Positions 35,931-46,718 of a DNA stretch of 64,000 nucleotides are shown in pieces (within the stretch, counting starts at the first letter, position 1; each line of letters opens with the position of its first letter). The stretch spans positions 248,001 to 312,000 of the forward strand of contig NZ_AUFT01000006.1 of NCBI RefSeq assembly GCF_000426645.1. Direction: 5' to 3'. This stretch comes from Nakamurella lactea DSM 19367 (lineage in GTDB: Bacteria; Actinomycetota; Actinomycetes; Mycobacteriales; Nakamurellaceae). The position numbers and the translations under genes were made by a program. The notes under the pieces are model-generated. The model did no database searches and had not been told where the DNA came from. It saw nothing but the letters and a program-made list of their open reading frames with translations.

Positions 35931-37931
35931 TCAGCGCCGGCGCAGCCCGGAGGCCCTGGTGACCGGCCGGCCGATGGCGGCGCGGACCGCGTCCTCGGTG
36001 CCCACCACCCGCACCCGTTCGCTGGCCCGGGTGACGGCGGTGTACAGCAGCTCCCTGGTCAGCAACGGCGATTCGGCGGGCGGCAGGACCACCGTCACCG
36101 CGGTGAACTGACTGCCCTGGCTTTTGTGGATGGTCATTGCGTAGACGCTCTGCACGCCGGACAGTCGACCCGGCCGCACCAGGATCGGGTCCGCGGGGTC
36201 GCCGAAAGCGGCGATGATTCCCCGTTGCGGGTCCCGCACCACCACGCCGGTATCGCCGTTGAAGAGCCCCAACTCGTAGTCGTTCTCGCTGACCAGCAGC
36301 GGCCGTCCCGGCGACCACCAGATGCTCGCGGCCTCCAACGCCGCAGCGCTATCGGTGCCGGGCAACGGATTCGTCAGCAGGTCGGCGGCGATCCAGCGTT
36401 GCGCATTGGCCGCCCACAGACTCGCGCCGTACGGGCCCCGCCGGTGCGCGCACAGCAGCCGATGACGGTCCATGGCGACGAGCGCGCCCGGGATGTCGCC
36501 GGCGGTGGCGGCAACGGCCAGCGCCCTGGCCGATTCCACCACCTGGTCGCGGAACGGCGCCCGCTCCGCCCGCAGCACGTCGATGTCCCAGGGCACCAGC
36601 GACACCGCTGCCGACGGATCGTCGGCAGCGGTCAGCACGGCGAGCGCGGCATCCGCGTCGCCGGTCCGCACCGCATCGGCCAGCTCGGCGATCGCGCCAC
36701 CGAACCGGAAACGATGGGTGAGCCGGGTGACGCCGGCCGCCGCTTCGGCCCGGCCGATCGCGTCCAGCCCCGCAGACTCCACCGGGCACAGTCGCTCGAT
36801 CACCTCGATCCCGGCGACCGCGTCGATCTGCTTCGCCGATCCTGATCCGAGATCGGTTGCCCTGGCAACGATATCGCCGAGTACGGCGCCGGCCTCGACC
36901 GAGGCGAGCTGATCCGGATCGCCGACAAGCACCAGCCTGCCGTCGGGCCGCATCGCCTCCAGCAGCCTGGCCATCATGGTCAGCGAGACCATCGAGGTCT
37001 CATCGACGACCACGATGTCGTAGGGCAGGTGGTTGGTCCGATCGTGCCGGAACCTGGACTTGGAGCGGGGTTTCCAGCCGAGCAACCGGTGCAGGGTGGA
37101 CGCCGTCAGCTCGCCGAGACGCTGTTGGTCGGACACCCCGAGGGTGGCCACCTCGTCCCGCACGGCCTGCTGCAGTCGCGCGGCCGCCTTGCCGGTCGGC
37201 GCCGCGAGCGCGATCCGCGGACGCGGGCCCGGCTGGTCGACCAGCACAGCCAGCATCCGGGCCACCGCCGTGGTCTTGCCGGTCCCCGGGCCGCCGGCGA
37301 TCACCGCCAACCGATGGCCGGCGCACACCGCGGTAGCGATCCGCTGCCGGGACTCGTTGTCGCCGGGGAACATCCGGGCGATGGCCGCCCTGAGTCGGTC
37401 GGCGTCCGCGCCGTCGGCCAGCCCGACCCCGCTGCGGGCGTCGAGTTCGGTGGCCACCAGATGCTCCTGCCGCCAATAGCGGTCCAGGTAGAGCAATCCG
37501 TCCGACCAGCGCAGCGGCCGGCCCGGACCGCCGATCGACCGGGCCGCCGGGGCCGCCGCGCCGACCACCGTCACCAGCGGGCTGTTCTGCACAGCGGATG
37601 CCCAGTCGGTCGGGTCCGGCCAGTCCAACGCACGCACCGCCGTCAGCTGCCTGGCCAGTTCGGGATCGGTCACCTCCTCGATCGCCCGATCGTCGCCGAC
37701 GACGGTGTCCCTGACGGTTGACAGGTCCAGGCAGACCGAGCCGTTGCGGACCGCACGCACGGTGAGCGCCGCGGCCAGTAGCACCCTCTGGTCGCCCTCC
37801 CCTCCGAGCTGCCCGAGCTGACGGGCGACGTGCACATCGGCGGCATCGAGCACCTCGGCCCGATTGAACTCGGACAGCACGCCGCGCACGGCCAACGCCA
37901 GGTTGCGTCCGTACGGATCCGGTGTGGTCAT
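35931..37931 (-). CDS. recD: Exodeoxyribonuclease V alpha subunit
   Basis: The 5'-3' helicase subunit of RecBCD, 666 residues, superfamily 1B. Walker A is AGGPGTGKTTAVARML, Walker B VDETSMVSLTMMARLL, and helicase motif VI region AMTIHKSQGSQF is near the C terminus. ATG overlaps the recB stop. RecBCD resects double-strand breaks and loads RecA. Confidence 0.95.
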   Translation of the reverse strand: MTTPDPYGRNLALAVRGVLSEFNRAEVLDAADVHVARQLGQLGGEGDQRVLLAAALTVRAVRNGSVCLDLSTVRDTVVGDDRAIEEVTDPELARQLTAVRALDWPDPTDWASAVQNSPLVTVVGAAAPAARSIGGPGRPLRWSDGLLYLDRYWRQEHLVATELDARSGVGLADGADADRLRAAIARMFPGDNESRQRIATAVCAGHRLAVIAGGPGTGKTTAVARMLAVLVDQPGPRPRIALAAPTGKAAARLQQAVRDEVATLGVSDQQRLGELTASTLHRLLGWKPRSKSRFRHDRTNHLPYDIVVVDETSMVSLTMMARLLEAMRPDGRLVLVGDPDQLASVEAGAVLGDIVARATDLGSGSAKQIDAVAGIEVIERLCPVESAGLDAIGRAEAAAGVTRLTHRFRFGGAIAELADAVRTGDADAALAVLTAADDPSAAVSLVPWDIDVLRAERAPFRDQVVESARALAVAATAGDIPGALVAMDRHRLLCAHRRGPYGASLWAANAQRWIAADLLTNPLPGTDSAAALEAASIWWSPGRPLLVSENDYELGLFNGDTGVVVRDPQRGIIAAFGDPADPILVRPGRLSGVQSVYAMTIHKSQGSQFTAVTVVLPPAESPLLTRELLYTAVTRASERVRVVGTEDAVRAAIGRPVTRASGLRRR

Positions 37932-40900
37932 CGTGGCTCACCTGCCAGCACCCGGGAGGAGGCGATCACCAACTGCGCGGACGGCGTCCAGGTGAACACC
38001 CCGCACGGCATCCCGTCCAGCACCGGGGTGTCCGGGCCCGACATGCCGCGGACGAACAGGTAGAGCGCGCCGCCCAGATGGACGTCGGGGTCGTACCCCG
38101 GCTGGCGCCACCGCAGGTACCGGTGCAGCGCGACCGCGTAGAGCAGTGCCTGCAGCGGGTAGTGCGCGGTCATCATCGCGTCGGCCATCGCACGCGGGCG
38201 ATAGTCCCAGGCGGACAACGCCTCTCCGGGGACCCCGAGCCGGTTCGTCTTGTAGTCGACGATCAGGTAGCGCGGTGTGGAATCGGCGCCGGTGACCCGA
38301 AGGACCGCGTCCAGGCTGCCGTTGAGATAGCCGCGCAGCGGCTCTCCGGCCAGCAACTCGTCCCGCAGCAGTTCCGGGTAGCCGGCGAGCAGCTCGTCGG
38401 CCGCCAGGTGCTGCTGCAACACATCGGCGAGATCCGCCAGTTTCGACTCGGTGTGCGGGTCGTCGCCGCCGGCCAGCGGCAGTTCGAAGTTCATCTCTGC
38501 CAACCGGTCCCGCGGTGGGATCGCGGCCAGCGTCAGGTTGCCGGCGGCCGCGCCGAGCGGCGTCCGGAACACCGGCTCCAGTCCGGCGGCCAGGGCGACG
38601 GGGTCGAGTTCGGTGTTCACCTCGCTCCCCGAGGAACTGCCGAGCACCCGTTCGCAGTGCGCCAGCAGTTCTGCCCGCAGGTCGGCGGCATCGGTGTCCA
38701 GGTACTCGAGTACCTCGTGCACCACGGTGCCGAACGCCGTGCCGCCGGGAAAGTCCTCCAGCGGCGAGCCGATCTCCCGCAGCCCCGCCTCGCCGGCGCT
38801 CACCGCTTCGAGGGCGTCGGACGCGTCGGCTGCACCCATGAACGGCACCGCCGGCTCGTCGACGGTCCCCGGGTTCTCCGGCTCGCTGCCGGTGACCGGA
38901 TCGACGCCGCCACCGGAAGGTGCGGCGCTCTCGGAGTCGTCCGCCTCTCCCGGCCCGTGCGGGCCGGGCAGCGCCAGCTCGAGGGCGCCGTAATGCGCGT
39001 CGTGCGCGGCTTTCGTCAGACCGGAGTACGAAGTGCGCCGCCAGCTCACGTCCAGATCCCGATCGAAGGTGCGTACCGTCAGCTCCGTTGCCGGGTCGGC
39101 GGTTCGCCGGTAGTGCGGGGTCCGGTCCGGTTCGGCTTCCTCGATCGCGATCAGTCCGCCGGAGGCCGCGGACCGACGGTCCAACGCCGCCCTGACGTCC
39201 GCATCCTGACCGAAGTCGACCCGGTCGGGTACCTCCCCGTGCGCGGAGGTACCCAGCAGCACCCGGTTCAGCGGGGACTGCGCGGTGACGGTGCTCGGCA
39301 CCCACCAGGTGACCAGCATCGAACGCGCCCGGGTGAAGGCCACGTACATCACCCGCAGGTCCTCGCCCAGCGCCTCGGCGTTGTGCGCCTTGATCCGCTG
39401 CCGGTAACCCGGCCCGCCCTCGCCACCGACGTCCAGCACCTGGTGGCCGTCGGAATCGTGCAGCCGCAACGGGTCCGGGTCGTCCGGCAACCACCGGTTC
39501 CAGGCGTACGGCACGAAGACGACGCCGAACTCCAGGCCCTTGCTGCGGTGCACGGTGAGCACCTGTACCGCCGCGTCCTCGGACGACAGCCGTCGGCTCA
39601 ACTCCTCGGGAGCATCCCCGCTCGCTTCGTTGATCCGGTGCCGCAACCACTCCAACAACGCTGCCGAGCCGAGATGCTCCGTCCTGGCGACCGCGTTCAT
39701 CACGTGCGCGACGTGCCGGATGTCGGTCAGCAGCCGGTCGCCGTCCGGCATCGCCAGCACCCGTTCGGCGATGCCGCCGCTGACCGTCACCGTCTCCAAC
39801 AGCGCCGACATCCCGCCGGTCTGCAGCCGGCGCGCCCAGTCCCGCAACAGGTCGATCAGCGCATCGATGTCGACCGGTCCGGCGGCGGCGAGCTGCTGCG
39901 CCGTCCAGCCGATGAACGGGGTGAGGGCGGCAGACCTGGCTCTGCTGGCCCGGTTCGGCGCGTCCAAGGCGTCCAGCAGGGTGCTCCAGTGCCGGGCGGC
40001 GTCGGAGTCGAAGACGCTGGCGTTCCCGGTCAGCACCACCGGCACACCGAGCTTGCGCAGCGCATCCCGGATCAGCACCCCCTGGTCGTTCTGGTGCACC
40101 AGGACCGCGATGTCGCCGGGGCTGATGTCCCGGGGCGGGCCGTCCTTGCTCTCGATCGTCGCGCCGGAGCCGAGCAGTTGCACCACCTCGGCGGCCAGGT
40201 CGGTTGCCACCACCGCCCGGGCCGACTTCGCGATGCACTTTCCGCCGGCGCTCTGATCGGCCTGCCAACGGCGCAGCCGGCGGATCCGCAGCGGCGCAAG
40301 GCTTTCTCCGGCACGGCCGCCCGGAACCTGCAGCCGCGAGCCCGCGTGACGGGCCTCGATGGTGTGCACCCTGATCCTTGGGTCGCCGAGTGTCAGCCCG
40401 CCCCACAGATGGTCGAGCGCCCGAACCAGTGGGGCGTCGCTGCGCCAGTTGGTGCCAAGGGTCTGCTGGGCGCCGGCGGCGTCGACGGCGGCCAGGTAGG
40501 TGAACACGTCCGCCCCGCGGAAGGCGTAGATGGCCTGCTTCGGATCGCCGATCAGCACCAGCGTGCTGTGCGTGTGGAATGCGGCCTGCAGGATCTTCCA
40601 CTGCACCGGATCGGTGTCCTGGAACTCGTCGACCAGCACCACCTGGTAGGCCGACCGCAGGGTCGCCCTGGCCGCTTCGCCGCGCACCGGATGCTCCAGC
40701 GCCTCGGCCAGCCGGGTCTGCAGGTCGTCGAAGTCCATCACCCGCCGGCCACGCTTTCGCAGGTCGAACGCGGTGCGGACGCCGGCGGCGAAGGCGACGC
40801 GCTCGCCGGCCGGGGTATCTGCCGGCGCCTCCACCGGTTCCAGCCGCGCCTGCGGGATGCCGACCGCGTCCGCGGCGAGACGCAGCGCCGTCGCCTGGTC

Positions 40901-41452
40901 GAACGGCGGGGCGTCCCGATCGGCATAGCGGCGCAGGTACTCGTCGTCCACCACCTGCCGGAGCAACTCGATCGAGTTCTCCAGCAGGCCGGTGTTCGGC
41001 TCGTTGTCCGCGGCGATACCCAGCCCGGCCAGCATCCGCTGACAGAACGAGTGCGTGGTCGCGATGGTCGCCTCGTCGAACGCGGCGAGCGCGGTCGCCA
41101 GTCGCTTGCGCCGCTGCGCCACCTCGCCCGGGTCGGCATCGGCCAGCAGCGCGACCACCTCGTCGTCGGAGCCGGCCGCGACCGCCGGGTCGGCCAACTG
41201 CCGTTCGATCTCGACCAGCCGGCCGCGCACCCGGTCGCGCAGCTCCTGGGTGGCCATCCGGCCGAAGGTCACCAGCATCATGTCCTCCAGCCGCACCTTC
41301 CCCTCGGCCAGGTAGCGAGCAGTCAACGAGGCGATGGTGTAGGTCTTGCCGGTGCCGGCGCTGGCTTCCAGCACCACGGTCGAGCCCCAAGGGAGGTCCG
41401 CGGTCACCTGGAAGGTGCCGACCGTCGGCAGCGCCCTGTCCGATCCGCTCAC
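37928..41452 (-). CDS. recB: Exodeoxyribonuclease V beta subunit
   Basis: The 3'-5' helicase-nuclease subunit, 1174 residues. Walker A EASAGTGKTYTIASL starts near residue 30; VLVDEFQDTDPVQWKIL is the helicase II motif; the C-terminal RecB nuclease domain shows GTVVHEVLEYLD and IVDYKTNRLG, with its metal-binding Asp and catalytic Lys. GTG start overlaps the recC stop by 4 bp. This is true RecB, not AddA, judged by the RecC and RecD partners. Confidence 0.96.
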   Translation of the reverse strand: MSGSDRALPTVGTFQVTADLPWGSTVVLEASAGTGKTYTIASLTARYLAEGKVRLEDMMLVTFGRMATQELRDRVRGRLVEIERQLADPAVAAGSDDEVVALLADADPGEVAQRRKRLATALAAFDEATIATTHSFCQRMLAGLGIAADNEPNTGLLENSIELLRQVVDDEYLRRYADRDAPPFDQATALRLAADAVGIPQARLEPVEAPADTPAGERVAFAAGVRTAFDLRKRGRRVMDFDDLQTRLAEALEHPVRGEAARATLRSAYQVVLVDEFQDTDPVQWKILQAAFHTHSTLVLIGDPKQAIYAFRGADVFTYLAAVDAAGAQQTLGTNWRSDAPLVRALDHLWGGLTLGDPRIRVHTIEARHAGSRLQVPGGRAGESLAPLRIRRLRRWQADQSAGGKCIAKSARAVVATDLAAEVVQLLGSGATIESKDGPPRDISPGDIAVLVHQNDQGVLIRDALRKLGVPVVLTGNASVFDSDAARHWSTLLDALDAPNRASRARSAALTPFIGWTAQQLAAAGPVDIDALIDLLRDWARRLQTGGMSALLETVTVSGGIAERVLAMPDGDRLLTDIRHVAHVMNAVARTEHLGSAALLEWLRHRINEASGDAPEELSRRLSSEDAAVQVLTVHRSKGLEFGVVFVPYAWNRWLPDDPDPLRLHDSDGHQVLDVGGEGGPGYRQRIKAHNAEALGEDLRVMYVAFTRARSMLVTWWVPSTVTAQSPLNRVLLGTSAHGEVPDRVDFGQDADVRAALDRRSAASGGLIAIEEAEPDRTPHYRRTADPATELTVRTFDRDLDVSWRRTSYSGLTKAAHDAHYGALELALPGPHGPGEADDSESAAPSGGGVDPVTGSEPENPGTVDEPAVPFMGAADASDALEAVSAGEAGLREIGSPLEDFPGGTAFGTVVHEVLEYLDTDAADLRAELLAHCERVLGSSSGSEVNTELDPVALAAGLEPVFRTPLGAAAGNLTLAAIPPRDRLAEMNFELPLAGGDDPHTESKLADLADVLQQHLAADELLAGYPELLRDELLAGEPLRGYLNGSLDAVLRVTGADSTPRYLIVDYKTNRLGVPGEALSAWDYRPRAMADAMMTAHYPLQALLYAVALHRYLRWRQPGYDPDVHLGGALYLFVRGMSGPDTPVLDGMPCGVFTWTPSAQLVIASSRVLAGEPR

Positions 41453-44400
41453 GATCCGATCACCTCCGCATCCAACAGCGGTCGGTACACGGCATCGGCC
41501 AGCTCGCCCCAGCGTCCGGTCTCGTCGATGGCTGCCGGCCCGGCCGGACCCAGGCCGACGGCGACCGTGGCGAGATCGACCGTGCCCCAGATCATTCGGT
41601 GTTCGGCGTCCTGTCCCTCACCGGCGAACCGGTCGCCGGCCCAGTCCCTGGCCGCCCACTCCAGCGCCTCCTGCGGGTTCCGCCCCTTCTGCCGGCGGGC
41701 CTCGACATACGTCATCGCGGTCTTCGGCGGCAGCGGCAGCGGAGCCGTCAGCCCGGCGTCGCGAATCGCGACCAGACTCGCCAGCGTCGCGGCTGCCCGC
41801 TCGGCCGACGGCGGCGTCATCCGGGAGACCCGCACCGGCTGGTACTTCCCGCCGCGACCGATCGTCACCGCTCGCGGGGCGAACCCGGGACTGACGGCGG
41901 CCAGCGCCAGTACGCTGATCCAGGCCCGGATCCGGTGCCTGGCACCGACTCTGGAATAGGTGACCCTGGTCAGCACGCCGTCCCGCAGCGGGCCGACGGT
42001 ACCGGTCAGCAGCCGGCCGCCGGGCAGCGCCAGGTTGATGTCGTGCTGCTCTCCGCTGCCGCCGGTCAGCGGGCCCGCCGCATCGACCAGCGGCGCGACA
42101 TTGTTCGTCAGCTGCCGCAGTACCACGCTCGCCTGCCGCCCCGGCGGGAGGCTGCCGCGCCGGAATTCGGCCTGAACCACCTCGGCGGCCGGGGCGCCGG
42201 CCAGCTGTTGGTGCAGAATGCGCTCGCCGATCGCCCACTCCTGCAGGCTGTCCAGGCTCACCGAGAGTTCGTCGTCGACGTCGTCCTCGGTCCAGGTACC
42301 GGACAACCCGAGCCGGTCTCGCAGGAACGCCTTGGCCGGATGCTCGAAGAACCGGATCAGATCGGCCAGCTCGATGGAGCTCTCGGCCGGCGGCTCCGGC
42401 AGCGCAGAAGTCAGCAGTCCGGTGGGCGCCGGCCCCCCGTCGGCCAGCACCCGCGCCGAGGCCCTGGCACCCAAGAGGGCGGACCGGTCGAAGCTGAACG
42501 GCCCACGAGTCGGGGAATCTGCCGTCGCGAAGTTGCGATGATCGAAGGGCTGCAACGGATGCCGCACCAGCAGCTGGTCTCTGGCCGGGCCGCCATCGGC
42601 CGCGCGGACGGTGGCGTCCAACACGTCCAGCACCTCGCCGAGCGCGGCGGCGGGCGGCCGCTCGGTGCCCGTCCGGTCGTCGGCGCCGGAATACAGGAAG
42701 ACCAGATGCTCGGTGGCCGCATTGATCGCATCGAGCATCAGCTGCCGGTCCTCGCTGGTGCGATCCCGTTCGCCGACAACGGGTTCCAGCGACAGTACGT
42801 CGTCGCCGTCGACCCGTCCGGTGCGGGGAAACTCGCCGTCGTCCAACCCGAGCAGGCAGACCACCCGATGCGGCACCGACCGCATCGGCACCATCGAACA
42901 GATGGTCAGCTCACCGGTGCGGAAGTTGGCCCTGGTCGGCCGGCCCCGCAGCGCATCGGCGAACATGCCGGTCAGGTCGGCCAGTCGCAGCGGCATGGAC
43001 GCCGCCCGCGGGCCGGCGTCTTCCACTGCCTCCCGCAGGGTCCGGTGCGCCTGGTCGAGTTGCCAGGCGTCCCCGTCGCTCACCGCAGCCAGCGATTCCA
43101 GCGCGGCGCCCAGCGCGCGGACCCACTCCGTCAGCGGCTGGGTCCGGGTGAGCTCCCTGGCCGCGAGCGCCAATCGGTCGACCAGCTCGGCGAGCCGGCC
43201 GGTCAGGCCGATGTCGGACGAGTCGACGTCGTCCAACGGCAGCGCCAGGCTCAGATAATTCGGCTCGTCCTCGGACATCGCGACGCCGAGCAGAATCCGG
43301 TCCAGCCCGGTGCGCCAGGTGTTCTGCTTCAGTCCGGCCAGCCCGTAACCGGCCCGGCTCCGTTCGTTCAGTCCCCATCGGATGCCGGAGGCGATCACCC
43401 ACTCCCGCAGCCGCTGCAGATCGTCGTCATCGAAACCGAACCGGCGACGCACCGGCGGCAGGGCAGCGAAATCAAGGACCTCGGAGGCACCCATCCGCGA
43501 GTCGGCCAGCTCGAGCAACCGGGCGAGGACGTCCAGTACCGGATTGGTCCGGCGGAGGGCGCGGTCGGCGAGCCGGACCCGGATCCTGGTCCCCGGATGG
43601 GATCCGTCGACTGCGTCGGCGACCACGGCAGCCGGATCGCCGGGCGTGCCGAAGGCAGCCAGGATCAACGGGGCGTACAGCTCGATGTCCGGACACATCA
43701 CCAGGATGTCCCGCGGCTGCAGGGTCTGGTCGTCGGCGAGCAACCCGACCAACACGTCCCTGAGCACCTCCACCTGCCGGTCGCGACCGTGACAGGCGTG
43801 CACGCCAATGCTGCGATCGTCCGGATCCAGCAGCGGACGCCGGTCGTCGCCCCGCTGATCGCCGGGCGGCGGCCGATCGCCGGCCAGGTCCTGCTGCAGC
43901 CGGCCGAGGACACCGGGTGAGCGACCCAGATCGGGGTGCAGGTGGTCGATCACGGTGGACCGGCAGGACATCAGTCGGAGCTGAAACTCCCGGCTGTCCC
44001 GCCCCAGGGAACGCAGCAGCGGGTGGCCGGGGGCACCGGCCGTCGGGTCCTGCCGCCGCCGGATCGGGCCGCCGCTGCTCGCCTCGCTGCGCTGGGCAAG
44101 GGCCGCCCACAGCGACGGTGACGGCTGCGGGATCCAGACATGCACGTCCCTGGCGGCAGCGATAGCGTCCAGCACGGCAAGTTCCTGGGCCGACAACCGG
44201 GTCGGGCCGAAGACCGACAACCGATCCGGCAGTGGCAACAGCTCCGGCCGGTCGCGGAGGCTGTCGCAGGCGGCGTCCAGCCGTTCTGCCGGGCAGGGGC
44301 TGTCGATCGCCGCCCGCAACCGGCGGAACAGCTCGGGCTGCCAGTGCCGTTGGACGGGCAGCTCGAGGCCGCAGCCGTCGGTGTTGCCGCCGGCCACCCA

Positions 44401-44916
44401 GTCCTGCAGCACTCCGGGCCGGTAGGCACTGTAGGACTCGAACAGACCGGCCAGCCGCCCGGCGACGGCGAGCCGTCGGGACCGGCGCAGTTCGGCCGCA
44501 GGGCCGTCGGCCGGGTCGGTGGCCGGGTCGGTGGCCGGGTCGGTGGCGCCGAGATGGTCGGCGAGGGCGGCGCACCACGGCTCGGTGACGCACTGATCGA
44601 TGGTGGCCAGCAGCGGCCAGACCATCCGCTGAACCTGCCAGGGGTCGGTGTCCGGGTCGACACCGGACGCGATGCTGAGCGCTCGTTCGACGAGCCGGGT
44701 GGGCGAGGAGAAATCGACGTTCGCGCAGACGCCGTCGTCCCCATCGGTCCGGCCCAGCTGATGGGCCAATCGCTGGGTCAGCCAGCGCTCGATTCCCCTG
44801 GCCGGTACGGCGACGATCTCGGTGGCCATCGGATCGGCCAGCGGGGCGCGCAACACGTCTGCCAATCCGGCGACCAGCGCATCGCTGCGCTGCGCGCGGT
44901 GCAGATGTAGCGGCAT
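41449..44916 (-). CDS. recC: Exodeoxyribonuclease V gamma subunit
   Basis: Chi-recognition and structural subunit, 1155 residues. The N terminus MPLHLHRAQRSDALVAGLADVL and the segments SVFGPTRLSAQELAVLDAIA and VCLLGLDDGEFPR are typical of RecC; inactive helicase and nuclease folds follow. A short Ala-Thr-Asp-Pro repeat (12-bp DNA units at about 44503-44553) lies in a surface loop. First gene of the recCBD operon. Confidence 0.94.
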   Translation of the reverse strand: MPLHLHRAQRSDALVAGLADVLRAPLADPMATEIVAVPARGIERWLTQRLAHQLGRTDGDDGVCANVDFSSPTRLVERALSIASGVDPDTDPWQVQRMVWPLLATIDQCVTEPWCAALADHLGATDPATDPATDPADGPAAELRRSRRLAVAGRLAGLFESYSAYRPGVLQDWVAGGNTDGCGLELPVQRHWQPELFRRLRAAIDSPCPAERLDAACDSLRDRPELLPLPDRLSVFGPTRLSAQELAVLDAIAAARDVHVWIPQPSPSLWAALAQRSEASSGGPIRRRQDPTAGAPGHPLLRSLGRDSREFQLRLMSCRSTVIDHLHPDLGRSPGVLGRLQQDLAGDRPPPGDQRGDDRRPLLDPDDRSIGVHACHGRDRQVEVLRDVLVGLLADDQTLQPRDILVMCPDIELYAPLILAAFGTPGDPAAVVADAVDGSHPGTRIRVRLADRALRRTNPVLDVLARLLELADSRMGASEVLDFAALPPVRRRFGFDDDDLQRLREWVIASGIRWGLNERSRAGYGLAGLKQNTWRTGLDRILLGVAMSEDEPNYLSLALPLDDVDSSDIGLTGRLAELVDRLALAARELTRTQPLTEWVRALGAALESLAAVSDGDAWQLDQAHRTLREAVEDAGPRAASMPLRLADLTGMFADALRGRPTRANFRTGELTICSMVPMRSVPHRVVCLLGLDDGEFPRTGRVDGDDVLSLEPVVGERDRTSEDRQLMLDAINAATEHLVFLYSGADDRTGTERPPAAALGEVLDVLDATVRAADGGPARDQLLVRHPLQPFDHRNFATADSPTRGPFSFDRSALLGARASARVLADGGPAPTGLLTSALPEPPAESSIELADLIRFFEHPAKAFLRDRLGLSGTWTEDDVDDELSVSLDSLQEWAIGERILHQQLAGAPAAEVVQAEFRRGSLPPGRQASVVLRQLTNNVAPLVDAAGPLTGGSGEQHDINLALPGGRLLTGTVGPLRDGVLTRVTYSRVGARHRIRAWISVLALAAVSPGFAPRAVTIGRGGKYQPVRVSRMTPPSAERAAATLASLVAIRDAGLTAPLPLPPKTAMTYVEARRQKGRNPQEALEWAARDWAGDRFAGEGQDAEHRMIWGTVDLATVAVGLGPAGPAAIDETGRWGELADAVYRPLLDAEVIGS

Positions 44917-44982
44917 GTAACTCCCCCGGGTCGACTCTGTGCTGCGAGCCTACGACCCGATACCGACAGCGTGAGTCCCCCG

Positions 44983-46578
44983 TCAGCCGAGGTAGATGGC
45001 GTCGCCTACCGGACGCTCCCCGGTGGCGTCCGATGGATGGCTGATCAGCTGCCCGTCGATCGCCATCGCGGTCGAGCCGCCGCCGTCCAGGTTGATCGCC
45101 TCGGTCATCCCGAGGGCCTTGGCCACGGCCGCCGTCTCCGGGATGGACAGGCCGAGATCGCCGAGCTGACGTCCGTCGACCGTCACCAGCACCGTCCGGC
45201 CGCGGGCGTCCACGCCGGCGAAGGTCCGCGGGTTGCGCTGCAGGACCCAGCCGTAGGCGAATGACGGATCGTCCGCGTGCACCATGCCGTCCGTTCGTTG
45301 GGTGATGTGCACCCGCCCGTTCTGCAGCAGCTGCGGGCCGCCGTTCACCACGGTGACCCCCGGTCGGGCCAGGTTGGCCCGGCCGTCGGTGATGCTGGTG
45401 CTGATCCGCAGCAGCTGCCCGGGACGCACAGTGGCGAGTTCGGCCGCCTCCGCCCCGGTGGCCTGCACCGACCGTTCGCCCGGCCGTAGTGCTACCCCGC
45501 GCTGTGCGTGCACGGCGACCACCTTCGACCGGCGATCCAGCACCACTTCGGCACCGGCGCCGGCCGGTGTCGTGGCCCCGAAGGCGCCGGTGAAGACGAT
45601 CAACTCGTCCGGGTCGGTGCAGGTCACGTCGTGTTGCGGCAGGTCGGTCGGCTGGTCGCCGATACCGCCGCAGTTACGGATCAGCCCCGGCACCCGGTTG
45701 ATCCCGTCCAGCGGATACGACCGCCCGCCGAGGTTCACGGAACCACGCCACGTTGGCCGGATCACCGAGGTGTGCCGGGCGTTCGAGGTGAGCAGCAGGG
45801 CCGGCCGGCCGGCGGTGGTCTCCGACTCCAGTACACCGTTGTAGACCCCGACGCCGGCCGCGTCGCCCTGGGCACCGGCCTTCGGATCGAGCACGAAGAA
45901 GCCGGCATTGATCGCCGCCACCGCGCCGACCGACCGGCCGAGGGCGGTGGTCGTCTCCCGGTTCTCGATGTCGGGTCCGTAGGTGGCGCCCAGCTCGCCG
46001 CGGAACCGGCTCGGATCGATGGTCAGCACCTTGACATTCCACTGGCCGGCGACGTCGCTGCCGCCGTCCCAGCCGGTGTACCAGGCCCGACCGGTGAACC
46101 CGGCGGCCTTCAACGAGGCGGCCGCCGTGGTGGCGGCGGCCTGGGTCGGGAACTGCTCGGCCAGCCGCACCCGGTAGCCGATCACCGACGCCGGGAGGTC
46201 GGCCACCCTCGGCTGACGAACGGCATCGTCCTGAGCCGAGAACCCTGCCGCGGCAAGGCGTGTCACCAGATCGTCGGCGGCGCCGCGGTCCTGCACCGAT
46301 CGGGCCGGTGCATCGGGATCCGGGCTGCCGGCCCCGCCCGGGATGCTCAGCTCGACCACCCACGCAGTGTCGGGATCGATCGCGCCCCTGGTGATCTCGG
46401 TGAGTGTGACGCCCGGCTCCAGTTGCCGCGTCGACGACGACTGCGGAAGGTCGGACGGGCCGAGCGGCAGCTCAGGGACGGACGGACGGTGACCGGTACC
46501 GGCAGCGGCCGGCGTCACCCCGGCGACCACTGCTGCCACAGCCAGGACAAGGACGGCACGGCTTCTGCTTCGGTTCAC
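44983..46578 (-). CDS. Secreted phosphodiester glycosidase (NAGPA-domain) protein
   Basis: A 531-residue exported protein. The GTG at 46578 gives a signal peptide ending near AAAGTG. The N-terminal part has an SPOR-like repeat region, then the NAGPA domain with VAAINAGFFV, TVVNGGPQLL and the family hallmark INLDGGGSTAMAI near the C terminus. Family members uncover N-acetylglucosamine phosphodiesters or modify cell-wall glycans; the substrate here is unknown. Confidence 0.82.
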   Translation of the reverse strand: MNRSRSRAVLVLAVAAVVAGVTPAAAGTGHRPSVPELPLGPSDLPQSSSTRQLEPGVTLTEITRGAIDPDTAWVVELSIPGGAGSPDPDAPARSVQDRGAADDLVTRLAAAGFSAQDDAVRQPRVADLPASVIGYRVRLAEQFPTQAAATTAAASLKAAGFTGRAWYTGWDGGSDVAGQWNVKVLTIDPSRFRGELGATYGPDIENRETTTALGRSVGAVAAINAGFFVLDPKAGAQGDAAGVGVYNGVLESETTAGRPALLLTSNARHTSVIRPTWRGSVNLGGRSYPLDGINRVPGLIRNCGGIGDQPTDLPQHDVTCTDPDELIVFTGAFGATTPAGAGAEVVLDRRSKVVAVHAQRGVALRPGERSVQATGAEAAELATVRPGQLLRISTSITDGRANLARPGVTVVNGGPQLLQNGRVHITQRTDGMVHADDPSFAYGWVLQRNPRTFAGVDARGRTVLVTVDGRQLGDLGLSIPETAAVAKALGMTEAINLDGGGSTAMAIDGQLISHPSDATGERPVGDAIYLG

Positions 46579-46718
46579 GGCATCGAGTCTGGGCAGCAGT
46601 GCCGGCCGGTGGCAACCGCAGTCCCCGGTTCGCCGCAGATCCAACCCGTTCAGCCGCCCGCCGGTCGCTGTGCGTCGCCGGCTGCCGGTCGGAACCGGAC
46701 GTCTCGTACGCTCGACCC

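Noticed and set aside
37922-41959. A 1345-codon open frame on the plus strand, and others such as 40579-43920 and 440-2134
   Set aside because: They are antisense to recB, recC and nuoN, which have full family motifs. Their products are rich in Arg, Gln, His and Gly and contain no recognisable motif. Such frames are expected in GC-rich coding DNA.
44503-44553. 12-bp repeats in recC as a regulatory element
   Set aside because: They are in frame and encode an Ala-Thr-Asp-Pro loop, best explained as coding slippage.
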